A DNA stretch of 6,558 bases from positions 1 to 6,558 of the forward strand of contig JAHWHT010000060.1 in assembly GCA_019323135.1 (NCBI GenBank), given 5' to 3'. The stretch is from Candidatus Woesearchaeota archaeon. GTDB taxonomy: Archaea; Nanobdellota; Nanobdellia; Woesearchaeales; ARS49. The notes below the pieces were generated by a model. The model did no database searches and was not told the DNA's origin. It was given only the letters and a program-made list of their open reading frames with translations. Shown here piece by piece: positions 5,685 through 6,558 of the stretch (its first letter is position 1; the number at the start of each line of letters is the position of its first letter). The position numbers were made by a program, and so were the translations under genes.

Positions 5685-6558
5685 TGTTCTTTAGCTAACT
5701 CCTTAAATCTAGGCATTGCCAAATCAATAAACAGAGCAACACCAACTAATATTAAAACAATCCAGCTGACCAGTGGCAGCAATTTGCACATAAACCATAA
5801 CATGAGCAAAGCAAGCAGTGTGACAAACACAAAGAACCACAATATGCCCTGCCAAGTATTGCCTGATTCTACTTTCTTAACATATTTTCTCACAAAGTAA
5901 ACTGATGTCAAGGCAACCAAAATAATCAATAACAATAAAATCATCAAAGGAAGAAACATGCACAGTGAACCAAGCGCATACAAATTCATGCAATCCTGCG
6001 GACAGGTATCTGGAGTCTCGCCCTCGCCGCAAACTCCATTACCGCAGCTGCAGTATAAAACTCCAGGAGTCTCAAGCTCTGAAATACGTTTTCCCACGAC
6101 GATATAATATTCATCTGCATCACAGTTATCTGTCTTTAAATCAACATATTGATTATAACCTAAATAAGCATAATCTGGATTTTCAATAATTTTGTCTTCA
6201 GATATGATTCTTGCAATGACTCTTCTTGGGATAGATGCGTCAATCAATTCAGTGTGGGTGAGCTTTACTTCAAAATAATCTGCACAAGCATCTGCAATAA
6301 ACTCTCCGCCAACAAAACTTGCGCTTTGAGTTGTAATTATACCGTCATTAATGTCTAATATATCAAACAATTGAGCAGAAGTTACAGAAAAGAATCCAAG
6401 ATTAAAATTATAGGTCTGGCTTCCTGCAACAATATAATAATCAACACCTGGAACTTTTTCAAAGCTTCTTCCCTTAGTCAAATCAGCAAGCACTTCATTG
6501 TTTAAGTCAAACAGTTTTGCCATAGACTTAATGTTAATTAAATTATCAACAAGATTCT
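5681..6558 (-). CDS. C-terminal part of a membrane-anchored alpha/beta-hydrolase-like protein with a CGNGVC motif, 5' end cut by window edge
   Basis: Residues count from the first in-window ATG (6523). The frame is open for 11 more codons to the edge, and no Shine-Dalgarno precedes that ATG, so the true start probably lies outside. Residues 8-110 read like the end of a lipase/esterase-type alpha/beta-hydrolase: a strand VDYYIVAG (27-34), NDGIITTQSA with candidate catalytic Asp D60, and KLTHTEL with candidate catalytic His H90, followed by a final helix. The GxSxG nucleophile would be upstream. A second strand-like segment EYYIVVG follows at 138-144. A Cys-rich motif (C158, C160, C165, C174, C178; CGNGVCxxGE then CPxDC) resembles small disulfide or Ca-binding modules of archaeal surface proteins. 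Three membrane helices follow at about 183-211, 226-246 and 249-268. Basic residues at 212-217 and the basic tail place the C-terminus inside and the enzyme part outside. The stop overlaps the next gene by 4 bp. Substrate unknown; the hydrolase call rests on motif pattern only. Confidence 0.75.
   Translation of the reverse strand, partial: NLVDNLINIKSMAKLFDLNNEVLADLTKGRSFEKVPGVDYYIVAGSQTYNFNLGFFSVTSAQLFDILDINDGIITTQSASFVGGEFIADACADYFEVKLTHTELIDASIPRRVIARIISEDKIIENPDYAYLGYNQYVDLKTDNCDADEYYIVVGKRISELETPGVLYCSCGNGVCGEGETPDTCPQDCMNLYALGSLCMFLPLMILLLLIILVALTSVYFVRKYVKKVESGNTWQGILWFFVFVTLLALLMLWFMCKLLPLVSWIVLILVGVALFIDLAMPRFKELAKEQ
5990..6052 (-). other. CGNGVC...CPxDC cysteine motif
   Basis: Five Cys in 21 residues with the pattern C-x-C-G-N-G-V-C-x-x-G-E, then C-P-x-D-C, placed just before the first membrane helix. 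Similar short motifs occur in many archaeal and bacterial surface proteins, often near linkers. The Asp, Asn and Glu positions could bind Ca, and the Cys could pair as disulfides. Its position supports an extracytoplasmic location for the preceding domain. Confidence 0.7.

Noticed and set aside
5699..5704. AAGGAG as a firm Shine-Dalgarno for the secreted protein
   Set aside because: It is 14 nt from the ATG and inside the codons of the upstream gene; the ATGA overlap explains initiation as well, so it is not listed as a feature.
5965..6189. Plus-strand open frame opposite the Cys motif
   Set aside because: It is antisense to a clear membrane-protein gene, has no ribosome site and an implausible composition.
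1..6558. CRISPR arrays, transposons, tRNA or rRNA genes
   Set aside because: Coding sequence covers nearly the whole window; no regularly spaced repeats, transposase motifs, inverted-repeat ends or structured RNA genes were seen.

Overview
The window looks like a piece of an AT-rich archaeal genome. Three things point that way: a 20S proteasome beta subunit (psmB), an archaeal KH/beta-CASP ribonuclease and transcription terminator (fttA, also called aCPSF1), and a BRE/TATA promoter in front of psmB. Together with small genes, tight packing and a Cys-rich surface protein, this would fit a DPANN-type archaeon such as a Woesearchaeota or Pacearchaeota relative. That lineage guess is an inference and would need a sequence search.

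Layout: (1) The left edge cuts a plus-strand gene for a helical, TPR-like solenoid protein of unknown function, whose last residues (DDVPF) resemble the C-terminal tip of bacterial SSB. (2) It converges with fttA on the minus strand, with only 2 bp between the two stop codons. (3) psmB lies upstream of fttA on the same strand with a 49-bp gap, forming a conserved archaeal gene pair. A BRE/TATA promoter and a Shine-Dalgarno site stand before psmB, and a second Shine-Dalgarno site precedes fttA. (4) Further upstream on the minus strand lie two genes for exported proteins that overlap by 4 bp (ATGA). One is a 669-aa secreted protein with a signal peptide, a six-Cys cluster, a Pro/Gly linker and a coiled-coil C-terminus. 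The other is a membrane-anchored protein cut by the right edge.

The most interesting part is that last pair. The right-edge protein appears to be the C-terminal portion of an alpha/beta-hydrolase (lipase/esterase-like). The Asp and His candidates of a catalytic triad are visible (D60 and H90, counted from the first ATG). They are followed by a CGNGVC...CPxDC cysteine motif and three membrane helices. The frame stays open to the window edge, so the nucleophile Ser and any signal peptide would be outside the window. The secreted partner has no recognised family.

psmB and fttA are housekeeping genes for protein turnover and for 3'-end formation and transcription termination. No mobile element, CRISPR array, tRNA or rRNA is visible. 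The longest stretch without a gene is the 66 bp in front of psmB.
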